DNA of 64,000 bases from Xanthomonas hortorum pv. cynarae (lineage in GTDB: Bacteria > Pseudomonadota > Gammaproteobacteria > Xanthomonadales > Xanthomonadaceae). Shown in pieces: positions 17,147-29,075 of the stretch (positions are counted from its first letter, which is position 1; each line of letters starts with the position of its first letter). The DNA lies in NCBI RefSeq assembly GCF_002939985.1, contig NZ_MDFM01000001.1, forward strand, positions 186,001 through 250,000, read 5' to 3'. Both the position numbers and the translations under genes were made by a program. Below the pieces are notes generated by a model. It was given only the letters and a program-made list of their open reading frames with translations, was not told the origin of the DNA and did no database searches.

Positions 17147-17773
17147 GTGGACAATGTAACCAGAGCCTTGAACCTCGTCCCGATGGTGGTCGAACAGACC
17201 AGCCGCGGCGAGCGTGCGTACGACATCTACTCGCGCCTGCTGAAGGAGCGTCTGATTTTCCTGGTCGGCCCGATCGACGACCATATGGCCAATGTGATCG
17301 TGGCGCAGCTGCTGTTCCTGGAAGCGGATAACCCGGAAAAGGACATCAGCATCTACATCAACTCGCCCGGTGGCGTGGTCACCGCCGGCATGGCGATCTA
17401 CGACACCATGCAGTACATCAAGCCGGACGTGAGCACCATCTGCGTCGGCCAGGCTGCATCGATGGGCGCGCTGTTGCTGGCATCGGGCGCGGCCGGCAAG
17501 CGCTATGCGCTGCCGAACTCGCGCGTGATGATCCATCAGCCCTTGGGTGGCTTCCAGGGTCAGGCGACCGATATCGACATCCACGCCCGCGAGATCCTGA
17601 CGCTGCGTTCGCGTTTGAATGAGATCCTGGCCAAGCACACCGGCCAGTCGCTGGAAACCATCGGGCGCGATACCGAGCGCGACAACTTCAAGAGCGCGGT
17701 CGATGCGCAGGCCTATGGCCTGGTCGATCAGGTGCTGGAGCGTCGTCCGGAAGAGTCGATCCAGCCGTCCTGA
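17147..17773 (+). CDS. clpP: ATP-dependent Clp protease proteolytic subunit
   Basis: 208 residues, standard size. The serine-protease triad is S105 (QAASMGA), H130 (MIHQPLGG) and D179 (DTERDNF); the oxyanion region SPGGVVTAG is intact. It forms the tetradecameric chamber that works with ClpX or ClpA. The start is GTG at 17147, 11 bases after AGGAG, a slightly long spacing. It lies 73 bases after tig and 124 bases before clpX. Confidence 0.97.
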   Translation: MDNVTRALNLVPMVVEQTSRGERAYDIYSRLLKERLIFLVGPIDDHMANVIVAQLLFLEADNPEKDISIYINSPGGVVTAGMAIYDTMQYIKPDVSTICVGQAASMGALLLASGAAGKRYALPNSRVMIHQPLGGFQGQATDIDIHAREILTLRSRLNEILAKHTGQSLETIGRDTERDNFKSAVDAQAYGLVDQVLERRPEESIQPS

Positions 17774-17897
17774 TCGCCAGATGCCTGAAATTGCAGGAAA
17801 AACGGCAGGGTCGGGCTGGACGGATGTCCTCTCGACCCTGTGCTATTCTCGAAATCGAACCCCCGTGCATCGGGTGGGGTAACTGGGTAACAGAAGC

Positions 17898-19184
<1,287 letters not shown>

Positions 19185-19246
19185 GCCCCTGATGCCGCGT
19201 CTCCAGGCCTTGGCCTCGCTCGCGGATAAAGGGTTTCCGACCGCTA

Positions 19247-19273
19247 CTTGCAAGACCTCGCCGATGGCCCCAT
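19247..19273 (+). promoter_or_regulatory. Candidate sigma-32 heat-shock promoter of lon
   Basis: CTTGCAA at 19247-19253 and CCCCAT at 19268-19273 (continuing AA) are separated by 14 bases, close to the RpoH consensus CTTGAAA-N13-15-CCCCAT. It lies 56 bases before the lon start. Its -10 element is part of the left arm and loop of the clpX terminator. Confidence 0.65.
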
Positions 19274-19295
19274 AACGGGGCCATCGGCTTTTTTT
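19260..19295 (+). terminator. Intrinsic terminator after clpX
   Basis: GCCGATGGCCCC (19260-19271) pairs perfectly with GGGGCCATCGGC (19277-19288) and is followed by seven Ts. It separates clpX from lon. Confidence 0.9.
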
Positions 19296-19328
19296 ACGCC
19301 CTATTTCCCGATTCCAGCGGAGCGCCCC

Positions 19329-21800
<2,472 letters not shown>

Positions 21801-21826
21801 AAGCGCTTGTCTAAACCCAGGCAAAA

Positions 21827-21863
21827 CAAGCCAAAACCCGCGTCGTTATTGGGTTTTGGCTTG
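21827..21863 (+). terminator. Hairpin after lon overlapping the hupB promoter
   Basis: A perfect 13-base inverted repeat: arms 21827-21839 (CAAGCCAAAACCC) and 21851-21863, with an 11-base loop. There is no T-run after it, so termination would be weak or factor-assisted. The right arm includes the first bases of the likely hupB -35 element. Confidence 0.55.
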
Positions 21864-21889
21864 CGTGCGGTTGGGGGCGCTGGTATAAA
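21861..21889 (+). promoter_or_regulatory. Probable sigma-70 promoter of hupB
   Basis: TTGCGT at 21861-21866, a 17-base spacer and TATAAA at 21884-21889. This leaves a leader of about 120 bases before hupB. Confidence 0.6.
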
Positions 21890-22014
21890 TGCACGACTCG
21901 TGGGCGCGGCAAATTGTGATGCGTCACGCGATACCACTTGTGTCGGGTTCTTCGCTAACGGCAAGAGCGCCGATTGTCGATTCCGCGGCATCTGCCGCAA
22001 AGGGAGTTTCAAGA

Positions 22015-22287
22015 ATGAATAAAACCGAATTGATCGATGGCGTTGCCGCTGCCGCTGACATCTCCAAGGCTGAAGCCGGCCGTGCTGTCGACGCGGTTGT
22101 GAGCGAAATCACCAAGGCACTGAAGAAGGGCGAAGCCGTCACCCTCGTCGGCTTTGGTACCTTCCAGGTCCGCGAGCGCGCTGAGCGCACCGGCCGCAAT
22201 CCGAAGACCGGCGACAGCATCAAGATCGCGGCTTCGAAGAATCCTGCGTTCAAGGCTGGCAAAGCCCTGAAGGATGCAGTAAACTAA
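22015..22287 (+). CDS. hupB: DNA-binding protein HU
   Basis: 90 residues, the canonical HU size. The family signature [21 protein letters not shown] covers the DNA-binding beta arm. It compacts and bends DNA non-specifically. ATG at 22015 with a GGGAG site; a 42-codon upstream extension is discarded. Position after lon is as in E. coli. Three tRNA genes follow. Confidence 0.97.
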   Translation: MNKTELIDGVAAAADISKAEAGRAVDAVVSEITKALKKGEAVTLVGFGTFQVRERAERTGRNPKTGDSIKIAASKNPAFKAGKALKDAVN

Positions 22288-22298
22288 TCGACTCGCTA

Positions 22299-22373
22299 GG
22301 GTGCTTAGCTCAGCGGTAGAGCGTCTCCCTTACACGGAGAGGGTCGGGGGTTCGAAACCCTCAGCACCCACCA
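22299..22373 (+). tRNA. tRNA-Val (TAC)
   Basis: 75 bases with encoded CCA. Acceptor stem GGGTGCT/AGCACCC; anticodon loop CTTACAC between TCTCC and GGAGA. Starts 11 bases after the hupB stop, so it may be co-transcribed with hupB. Confidence 0.97.
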
Positions 22374-22401
22374 TTAAGCACCAGGCAAACGTTTCAAGTG
22401 C

Positions 22402-22478
22402 GGAGCGGTAGTTCAGCTGGTTAGAATGCTGGCCTGTCACGCCGGAGGTCGCGGGTTCGAGTCCCGTCCGCTCCGCCA
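22402..22478 (+). tRNA. tRNA-Asp (GTC), copy 1
   Basis: 77 bases with encoded CCA and anticodon GTC (CCTGTCACG region). Identical in sequence to the second copy 171 bases downstream. Confidence 0.97.
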
Positions 22479-22486
22479 GTTACACC

Positions 22487-22518
22487 CGAAGCCCCTGAGC
22501 AATTGGGGGCTTCGTTTT
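22487..22518 (+). terminator. Terminator between the two tRNA-Asp genes
   Basis: CGAAGCCCC (22487-22495) pairs with GGGGCTTCG (22506-22514), followed by a short T-run. Confidence 0.75.
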
Positions 22519-22572
22519 CTCCACAGCATTCGCATTGCGAATGATGCAGAGAGAGAAGTCCAAGTTTAAAGC

Positions 22573-22649
22573 GGAGCGGTAGTTCAGCTGGTTAGAATGC
22601 TGGCCTGTCACGCCGGAGGTCGCGGGTTCGAGTCCCGTCCGCTCCGCCA
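22573..22649 (+). tRNA. tRNA-Asp (GTC), copy 2
   Basis: 77 bases, identical to copy 1. Both copies are flanked by GC on the left and by similar sequences on the right, which indicates a local duplication. Confidence 0.97.
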
Positions 22650-22657
22650 GTTATACG

Positions 22658-22691
22658 AAAGCCCTCGGCCTTGTGCCGGGGGCTTTTTTTT
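22658..22691 (+). terminator. Terminator after tRNA-Asp copy 2
   Basis: AAAGCCCTCGGC (22658-22669) pairs with GCCGGGGGCTTT (22675-22686, one T-G pair), followed by a long T-run. Confidence 0.9.
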
Positions 22692-22814
22692 GCAGCATTG
22701 CCCGAGGTTACGCGTTTAATGGCGCATCGCGGCCGATGGCGTGGAGCATTGGGCTGGGTGCTCGGCGCCAAGCGCGTTACACTGCGCGGCTCGCCCACAG
22801 GCCGTGATTTGCCA

Positions 22815-24785
22815 ATGCTGCAGAAACTTCGCGACAAGACGTCAGGCTGGATCGCTACCGCCATCCTGGGGTTGCTGATGATTCCGTTCCTGTTCGTCAT
22901 CGACAACAGCTACCTCGGCGGCATTGGCGCCAACAACGTGGCCAAGGTGCAGGCGCCGCCCACATGGTGGAAATCGGCACCGTCCTGGTGGCCGGTGTCG
23001 CTGCTGTGGCAGCACCATGAAATCAGTACGCAGGATTTCCGCGCACGCTTCGAGCAGGCGCGTATGCAGGAGCGTCAGCGCCAGGGCGATAATTTCGACC
23101 CGCGCACGTTCGAATCGCGCGAAAACAAGCTGCAGGTACTCGATCAACTGGTTGACGAGCAAGTGGTGCGTCTGGGCGCCGAAGACGCCGGCATCGTGAT
23201 CGGCGATGCGACCGTGCGCGATTACATCACCGGCATTCAGGCGTTCCAGGTCGATGGCAAATTCAGCCCCGACCAGTACCGCGCCGCACTCGCACAAGGC
23301 ACGCCACCGCGCACGCCGGCGCAGTTCGATGCGTTGGTGCGCGACAGCTTGCAGCAGTCGGTGATTCCGCAGGCGATTGCCGAATCGGGCTTTGCGACCA
23401 AGGCCGAGTTCGAGCGCCTGCTCAAGTTGATGGGCGAAACGCGCGACGTGGAGCTGGCGATGCTGCCGCCACCGGCTGCAGACACCGCGCCGGTCAGCGA
23501 TGCGCAGATCAAGCAGTGGTACGACGGGCATGCGCAGGATTTCCGTCAGCCGGAGACCGTGACGATCGAGTACGTCGAGATCAATGCGGCCAAGTTGCAG
23601 CCGGCAACCGCCGCCGACGAGGCGACCTTGCGCAAGCGCTATGAAGAAGAGAAGGGCCGCTTTGTCGAGCCGGACCAGCGTCTGACTTCGCACATCCTGA
23701 TCAGCGCTGGCAGCGACCCCGCCGCGCAGAAGGCTGCCGAAGCGAAGGCAGCCAAGCTCGCCGCAGAAGCCAAGCAGCCGGGCGCCGATTTTGCTGCATT
23801 GGCGAAGGCCAACTCGCAGGATCCGGGCTCCAAGGGGGCTGGTGGCGATCTGGGTTGGGTCGAGAAGGGCACGATGGTCAAGCCGTTCGAAGACGCGTTG
23901 TTCGCAATGAAGGCTGGCGATGTGGTTGGCCCGATCAAGAGCGAGTTCGGTTACCACGTGATCCAGCTGCGCGAGGTCAAGGGCGGCCAGGGCAAGTCGT
24001 TCGAGCAGGTGCGCGATCAGCTCGCTGCCGAGCAGCTCAAGGCCGATGCCGACAAGGCGTTTGCCGATGTGAGCGGCAAGTTGGTGGATCAGGTCTACAA
24101 GAACCCCACCGTGTTGGAGCCAGCGGCCAAGCAGGTCGGTCTGCCGGTCCAGACGCTGGGCCCGTTCTCGCGTGCCGATGCCAGTGGTATCGCCGCCAAT
24201 CCTGCAGTGCTGCGTTCGGCATTCTCCGAGACGCTGGTGCAGGACGGCACGGTGAGCGACCCGATCACCATTGCGCCGAATCACAGCGTGGTGTTGCGGG
24301 TGACCAATCATGGCGCCGAGCAGGCGCTGCCGTTGGACAAGGTGCGCGACAAGGTGATTGCGGCGATCCATGCCGACCGCACCGAGAAGGCCGCCGCAGC
24401 GGCTGCGGATGCATTGTTGGCGCGGGTGCAGAAGGGCGAAACGTTGCAGGCGCTGGCGGCCAGCGAGAAGCTGCAGGTGCAGCCGATCCCGGGCCTGCCG
24501 CGCACCGCGCCGATCCCGACACCGGCGGCAAACCGTGCCATCTTCAGCGCGCCGCGCCCGACCGAAGGCAAGCGGTCGGTGGGCAAGGTGGAGCTGGACG
24601 GCGGGCGCTTTGCGGTCTTCGTCATCGCCAAGGCCACGCCAGGCGATCTGAAGCAAATGCCGGCCGAGCAGCAGACCATGCTGCGCGAACAGCTGAGCCA
24701 GATCGATGGCAACAACGCGGCGCAGGCGTACGTCAAGGAAATGCGCAAGCGCTACAAGATCCAGATCGAAGAGGCGCAGCTGTAA
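22815..24785 (+). CDS. ppiD: Periplasmic folding chaperone PpiD (SurA_N / PPIC)
   Basis: 656 residues. One N-terminal membrane anchor (IATAILGLLMIPFLFVI, about residues 13-30) places the bulk in the periplasm. A SurA-like N-terminal chaperone domain follows (ISTQDFRARFEQARMQ, LVDEQVV). The parvulin domain is in the middle (QRLTSHILISAG ... GDLGWVEKGTMVKPFEDALF ... FGYHVIQLREV). PpiD helps newly exported proteins leave the Sec translocon. ATG at 22815; the upstream extension lies in the tRNA terminator. It completes the conserved lon-hupB-ppiD order. Confidence 0.93.
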   Translation: MLQKLRDKTSGWIATAILGLLMIPFLFVIDNSYLGGIGANNVAKVQAPPTWWKSAPSWWPVSLLWQHHEISTQDFRARFEQARMQERQRQGDNFDPRTFESRENKLQVLDQLVDEQVVRLGAEDAGIVIGDATVRDYITGIQAFQVDGKFSPDQYRAALAQGTPPRTPAQFDALVRDSLQQSVIPQAIAESGFATKAEFERLLKLMGETRDVELAMLPPPAADTAPVSDAQIKQWYDGHAQDFRQPETVTIEYVEINAAKLQPATAADEATLRKRYEEEKGRFVEPDQRLTSHILISAGSDPAAQKAAEAKAAKLAAEAKQPGADFAALAKANSQDPGSKGAGGDLGWVEKGTMVKPFEDALFAMKAGDVVGPIKSEFGYHVIQLREVKGGQGKSFEQVRDQLAAEQLKADADKAFADVSGKLVDQVYKNPTVLEPAAKQVGLPVQTLGPFSRADASGIAANPAVLRSAFSETLVQDGTVSDPITIAPNHSVVLRVTNHGAEQALPLDKVRDKVIAAIHADRTEKAAAAAADALLARVQKGETLQALAASEKLQVQPIPGLPRTAPIPTPAANRAIFSAPRPTEGKRSVGKVELDGGRFAVFVIAKATPGDLKQMPAEQQTMLREQLSQIDGNNAAQAYVKEMRKRYKIQIEEAQL

Positions 24786-24812
24786 GGCTGCCTTCTTCAG
24801 CTGGTGAAGACG

Positions 24813-24838
24813 AGAAAGCCCGGGTGACCGGGCTTTTT
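24813..24838 (+). terminator. Terminator after ppiD
   Basis: AAAGCCCGG (24815-24823), loop GTGA, CCGGGCTTT (24828-24836), then further Ts. Confidence 0.9.
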
Positions 24839-25232
24839 CTTTGGGATATCGGTCCGTGCCGTGGGGCTGAGGCCTTGTAGGTGCGTTTGACGTACTCGGC
24901 CGATGTCTTCGGGTTCGGGGTCGATGGTGTGTCTGCTGCTTCAAGAGCGCTAGAAAGACCGCTCTCCAAGGCTGCCCACATCCTGACGAGCACGCGTGGC
25001 CACGCAGTTCGCAGTCGATTGAGCGGGGTGGCCCACTGCCGTTCGATTATTTCAACACGCCTGCTGTGTCGCCGGCAGCCTCGCCCGGGCATTCAAGCGC
25101 ACAGCAACTGCAGCACCATGCAGTCCTTGATCACGCTGATACTGGCTGTCTAGAACGTCATGCGAGCGACGGTGGCATGCGCGATGTCGCTGCGGACCAA
25201 GCGGGCCCCTACGTAGGCTGCGTTGTGTCGGC
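24839..25232. other. Intergenic stretch without recognised gene
   Basis: About 390 bases between the ppiD terminator and the mltD stop. A 90-codon plus-strand frame (24881-25153) is present but has no ribosome site, no recognisable motif and unremarkable codon use. No repeat, RNA gene or clear promoter was seen. Confidence 0.6.
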
Positions 25233-26411
25233 TTAAGGCCTGTCGTCGAACGACAACACCATGCCTGGCTTCAGTACCGCACGCTTGTCCAGCCCATTGC
25301 TGGCAAGCAACGTCGCCACAGTCACGCCGTAGCGGCGCGCAATGGCCCAGGCGGATTCGCCGTTGCGCACCGTATGCGTACGCGCTTGCGCGTTCGACGT
25401 CCTGGCAGTCGTGGCGACCACCGTAGGCGCGGCATCGTTGGTCTCGGCAATCCTGCCCACATCAGCGGATGCGACGACGGCACCGGCCGAGCCTGGCTGC
25501 GCTGCCGCGACTGGTGCAAGTACATGCACACCACTTGGCGCAGCACGTGCGCTGGCCAATGCCGGATTCAGCCGGGCGAGCAGCTGCGGCTCGATGGCAC
25601 GCTGTCCGGCCCAGGCGTTGAGGCTGGTGCCAACCGGCAATGCGTGTTCGGTCAGTACCGGAACCGGGCGGTCGAGCGAGGTCAGCAAGTTGCCCTGCTG
25701 TTGCGCGTGGTCGAGCACACAGGCGAGCGCGTGCAGCTTTTCCACATACTCATAGGTGACCTTGGACATGCCGGGCAGCTCGGACGGACGCGCGTTCTGC
25801 GCGTTCATGCCGGCCGTGCGCATCGCCTGTAGCACACGGTACTCGCCAGCGTTGTAGGCCATCAGCGCCAGGCGCCAATCGCCGCCGAACATGCCGTAAA
25901 GCGTCTTGAGATAACGTACCGCAGCGGTGGTGGAATCCACTGCCGAGAGGCGGCCGTCGTATTGCGCGCCAACCGGCACATGGTGGTTGCGCGCCGTGGT
26001 GGCGATGAACTGCCACAAGCCGGCCGGTCCGCTGCCATTGCGCGCGCCCGGGCGGTAGCCGCTTTCAACAAAAGGAATCAGCGCAAACTCGGTCGGCATG
26101 TCGGCCTTGCGCAGCTCGTCGACCACGTAGCCGAACAGCGGCAGGACGTCCTGTGCATCGTCGGCCAGGCGGGCTGGTGCACGCGAGAAGTGCTGTTCCC
26201 AACGCGTATCGCTGTGCTCGCTATCGCAGCCTGGATCTGCACGCCCGTCCAAAAACGACGAAAAGATGTCCTGGCCGTTGCGTAGGCTAGGTGCGGCTGG
26301 CGGCGTCGTTGAGCTGACTGCGGGTTTGGTGCGGCTTGCGTCGATAGGCGATGCGGCTGCCGGTGCAATGGCCGCACAGGCGGCCAGCACTGCCAAAAGC
26401 AAGCGCCTCAT
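25233..26411 (-). CDS. mltD: Membrane-bound lytic murein transglycosylase D
   Basis: 392 residues. An N-terminal signal sequence (RRLLLAVLAACAAIAPAAA) leads into a goose-lysozyme-like SLT domain with the catalytic Glu in FVESGYRP, then GPAGLWQF and AYNAGEYR. There is one C-terminal LysM peptidoglycan-binding repeat (THTVRNGESAWAIARRYGV); E. coli MltD has two or more. It cleaves glycan strands with formation of anhydro-muropeptides. ATG at 26411 overlaps the gloB stop by 4 bases, so the two are coupled, as in E. coli. Confidence 0.93.
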   Translation of the reverse strand: MRRLLLAVLAACAAIAPAAASPIDASRTKPAVSSTTPPAAPSLRNGQDIFSSFLDGRADPGCDSEHSDTRWEQHFSRAPARLADDAQDVLPLFGYVVDELRKADMPTEFALIPFVESGYRPGARNGSGPAGLWQFIATTARNHHVPVGAQYDGRLSAVDSTTAAVRYLKTLYGMFGGDWRLALMAYNAGEYRVLQAMRTAGMNAQNARPSELPGMSKVTYEYVEKLHALACVLDHAQQQGNLLTSLDRPVPVLTEHALPVGTSLNAWAGQRAIEPQLLARLNPALASARAAPSGVHVLAPVAAAQPGSAGAVVASADVGRIAETNDAAPTVVATTARTSNAQARTHTVRNGESAWAIARRYGVTVATLLASNGLDKRAVLKPGMVLSFDDRP

Positions 26412-27175
26412 GCGCGAAATTCGTCTTTCCAGCGCCGAAGTTCGGCGAAAACATCTACATCGGAGGAAAGTGCGCAAGATGCGCGCGCTGCGGCTGCGGC
26501 GCGAATCTCGGAACTGCTGGTGCGTAGAAAAGGGTTGGTGGCCAGTTCACTCTTGAGCGAAATCGGCAGGGTAGGACGGGCTGCTTGACGCATGGCCTGG
26601 GCTTCCTGTTGACGGCGCTGCAAGGCAGCGTTGGTGGGATCGACGTGCAGCGCGAAGGACGCGTTGGCCAACGTATATTCGTGGCCGCAACACACAAGCG
26701 TTTCGCCAGGCAAAGAGGCCAGACGCTGCAACGAGTCGAACATCTGAGGAGCGGTACCTTCGAACATCCGCCCACAGCCTAGGCTGAACAGCGTATCACC
26801 GCTGAACAGATGCTCGTCGGTGACAAAGGCGATGTGGCTGAGGGTGTGGCCCGGCACCTCGAGCACTTCAAAGCCCATGCCAAGCAGAGTCAAGCGCTCG
26901 CCTTGTCCAACCTGGCGGGCATCGGCCGGACTGCGTTCGTCGGCAGGGCCGAACAGTTCCAGGTCCGGCCAGCGCTGCTGCAATGCCGCCACGCCGCCGA
27001 TGTGGTCGGCATGGTGGTGGGTGAGCAACACGGCGCTGGGAGTGAATCCTTCGCGCTTTGCGGCAGCGAACACCGGCTCTGCCTGACCGGGGTCGACGAT
27101 GACAGCGCGGCCATCCGCAGCGACCAGCGCCCAGATGTAGTTGTCTTCGAATGCGGGCAGGGCGGTCAGTCGCAT
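26408..27175 (-). CDS. gloB: Hydroxyacylglutathione hydrolase (glyoxalase II)
   Basis: 255 residues. The metallo-beta-lactamase zinc motif is LTHHHADHIGG, followed by the further ligands in GHTLSHIAF, FSGDTLFSLGCGR and CCGHEYTLANA, all in the family order. The C-terminal helical domain binds glutathione (TNPFLRTSS). It hydrolyses S-lactoylglutathione to lactate in methylglyoxal detoxification. ATG at 27175. Coupled to mltD by a 4-base overlap; only 12 bases separate its start from the divergent methyltransferase-like gene. Confidence 0.95.
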   Translation of the reverse strand: MRLTALPAFEDNYIWALVAADGRAVIVDPGQAEPVFAAAKREGFTPSAVLLTHHHADHIGGVAALQQRWPDLELFGPADERSPADARQVGQGERLTLLGMGFEVLEVPGHTLSHIAFVTDEHLFSGDTLFSLGCGRMFEGTAPQMFDSLQRLASLPGETLVCCGHEYTLANASFALHVDPTNAALQRRQQEAQAMRQAARPTLPISLKSELATNPFLRTSSSEIRAAAAARASCALSSDVDVFAELRRWKDEFRA

Positions 27176-27187
27176 AGAATTGGGACC

Positions 27188-27844
27188 ATGCCTGCCACGC
27201 CCTTCTCCCGTCAAGCTGGCGTCTCATCCTGGTTTGAAACAGGCGCGGGGCGCAGTCTGCTCCAGCTGGAGCGCCAAGTGGCGCTGGCGGCGCTGCAAAC
27301 GCGTCCGTCGCAGCCCTGGTTGTGGCTGACGCCAACCACCGACCTACCGCCGCGCGAGGCGTTGCAGGGGCGTGGGTTGCGCTTGTATCGCAGCGCGGGG
27401 CGCTTTGCTGGCGATGCGCGTTGCGCGATGCCGTTCCCGTTGCCGGCCGAGAGCCTGCAGGCGATCGTGGTGCAGCATGCGGTGGTCGGCGGCGCGGCGG
27501 AATTTTTGGCCGAATGCGAGCGGCTGCTGATGCCCGGCGGCCGGCTGTGGCTGTTCACGCTCAATCCGATGAGCCCCTACCGCTTTCGCTGGGCGCGACG
27601 TGGTCCGGTCGCCCTGCGGCCGGATCGTTGGCGGTTGCTGGCGCAACGTGCGGGGCTGCAATGCGTTGACCAGGAACGTTACCTGGGGCCGATCTGGCGC
27701 ACCGGAAGTGGCCCCTCCGGCCCTGGCCGCGCACCCTGGCGCGCGGTGTATTTACTCGAAGTGGAAAAGCGTGCTGCCGCTTCGATCGGCCCGACCCCGA
27801 TCGCGATGCCCTCGCGCTGGCCACAGCCCGTGGCCACGATTTGA
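27188..27844 (+). CDS. YafS-like SAM-dependent methyltransferase
   Basis: 218 residues. The fold looks like a class I methyltransferase of the Methyltransf_11 type that has lost the glycine-rich N-terminal loop: the core visible is LPAESLQAIVVQHAVV, LAECERLLMPGGRLWLFTLNP and LLAQRAGLQCV. Position between gloB and rnhA matches E. coli yafS, and the similarity is of the same kind. Its substrate is unknown. ATG at 27188. It probably forms one transcript with rnhA and dnaQ. Confidence 0.75.
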   Translation: MPATPFSRQAGVSSWFETGAGRSLLQLERQVALAALQTRPSQPWLWLTPTTDLPPREALQGRGLRLYRSAGRFAGDARCAMPFPLPAESLQAIVVQHAVVGGAAEFLAECERLLMPGGRLWLFTLNPMSPYRFRWARRGPVALRPDRWRLLAQRAGLQCVDQERYLGPIWRTGSGPSGPGRAPWRAVYLLEVEKRAAASIGPTPIAMPSRWPQPVATI

Positions 27845-27875
27845 CGACTGACTACTTTCCAAACACCAGAAGCTG

Positions 27876-28328
27876 ATGAAATCAATTGAAGTGCATACCG
27901 ATGGCTCCTGCCTCGGCAATCCCGGGCCGGGCGGTTGGGCGGCCCTGTTGCGTTACAACGGCCGCGAGAAGGAATTGGCCGGCGGCGAAGCCACCTCCAC
28001 CAATAACCGCATGGAGTTGATGGCGGCGATCATGGCGCTGGAGACGCTCACCGAGCCATGCCAGATCGTGCTGCATACCGACTCGCAATACGTGCGGCAG
28101 GGCATCACCGAATGGATGTCCGGCTGGGTGCGGCGCGGTTGGAAAACTGCTGGCGGCGACCCGGTCAAGAATCGTGAACTGTGGGAGCGGCTGCATGCGG
28201 CCACGCAGCGTCACAGCATCGATTGGCGTTGGGTGAAAGGCCACAATGGCGACCCGGATAACGAGCGCGTCGACGTGCTTGCCCGCAATCAGGCCATCGC
28301 CCAGCGCGGCAGCCTGGCAACACAATAA
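27876..28328 (+). CDS. rnhA: Ribonuclease HI
   Basis: 150 residues, near the 155 of E. coli. The catalytic acidic residues are in [15 protein letters not shown] (Asp), NRMELMAA (Glu), LHTDSQYV (Asp) and NERVDVLA (Asp). It removes RNA from RNA-DNA hybrids. ATG at 27876. It lies 12 bases before dnaQ on the same strand, whereas in E. coli these two genes are divergent. Confidence 0.97.
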   Translation: MKSIEVHTDGSCLGNPGPGGWAALLRYNGREKELAGGEATSTNNRMELMAAIMALETLTEPCQIVLHTDSQYVRQGITEWMSGWVRRGWKTAGGDPVKNRELWERLHAATQRHSIDWRWVKGHNGDPDNERVDVLARNQAIAQRGSLATQ

Positions 28329-28340
28329 GCAAGAGGATTC

Positions 28341-29075
28341 ATGCGTCAGATCATTCTCGATACCGAAACCACCGGCCTGGAATGGCGCAAGGGCAACCGC
28401 GTCGTCGAAATCGGTGCAGTGGAGCTGCTGGAGCGGCGCCCCAGCGGCAACAACTTCCATCGCTATCTGAAGCCGGATTGCGACTTCGAACCCGGCGCGC
28501 AGGAAGTGACCGGGTTGACCCTGGAATTCCTGGCCGACAAGCCCTTGTTCGCCGATGTGGTGGAGGAGTTCCTGGCCTACATCGACGGCGCGGAACTGAT
28601 CATCCACAACGCTGCGTTCGATCTGGGCTTCCTGGACAACGAACTGTCGCTGCTGGGCGACAACTACGGCCGCATCGTCGAGCGCGCCACCGTGGTGGAT
28701 ACCTTGATGATGGCGCGCGAGCGTTATCCGGGGCAGCGCAATTCATTGGACGCCTTGTGCAAGCGCTTGGGCGTGGACAACTCGCATCGCCAGTTGCACG
28801 GCGCCTTGCTCGATGCGCAGATCCTGGCCGATGTGTATATCGCGCTGACGTCTGGCCAGGAGGAAATCGGGTTTGCCAGCGCCGATGCCGGTCAGAGCAC
28901 CCAGGACGCTGACGGCATGATCAGCTTCGATCCGGCACTGCTGTTGCCGCGCCCGCGCGTGGCGGTGACTGCCTCGGAGTCGCAGGCGCACGAGGCGCGT
29001 CTGGCGCAGTTGCGCAAGAAGGCCGGGCGTGCGCTGTGGGATGCGCCGGTCGAAGAAACTGCCGCTGCCGGCTAG
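28341..29075 (+). CDS. dnaQ: DNA polymerase III epsilon subunit (proofreading exonuclease)
   Basis: 244 residues. The DEDDh exonuclease motifs are Exo I ILDTETTGLEW, Exo II IHNAAFDLGFLDNE and Exo III HGALLDAQILADVY. The C-terminal ~50 residues bind the polymerase alpha subunit. It corrects misincorporated bases in replication. ATG at 28341 with an AGAGGA site. The stop overlaps the convergent PP2C gene stop by 4 bases. Confidence 0.97.
   Translation: MRQIILDTETTGLEWRKGNRVVEIGAVELLERRPSGNNFHRYLKPDCDFEPGAQEVTGLTLEFLADKPLFADVVEEFLAYIDGAELIIHNAAFDLGFLDNELSLLGDNYGRIVERATVVDTLMMARERYPGQRNSLDALCKRLGVDNSHRQLHGALLDAQILADVYIALTSGQEEIGFASADAGQSTQDADGMISFDPALLLPRPRVAVTASESQAHEARLAQLRKKAGRALWDAPVEETAAAG

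Noticed and set aside
22842-24944. A 700-codon minus-strand open frame over ppiD
   Set aside because: Antisense shadow of ppiD with low-complexity composition and no ribosome site.
24881-25153. A 90-codon open frame in the ppiD-mltD gap
   Set aside because: No ribosome site, no motif, and its composition is that of random GC-rich sequence.
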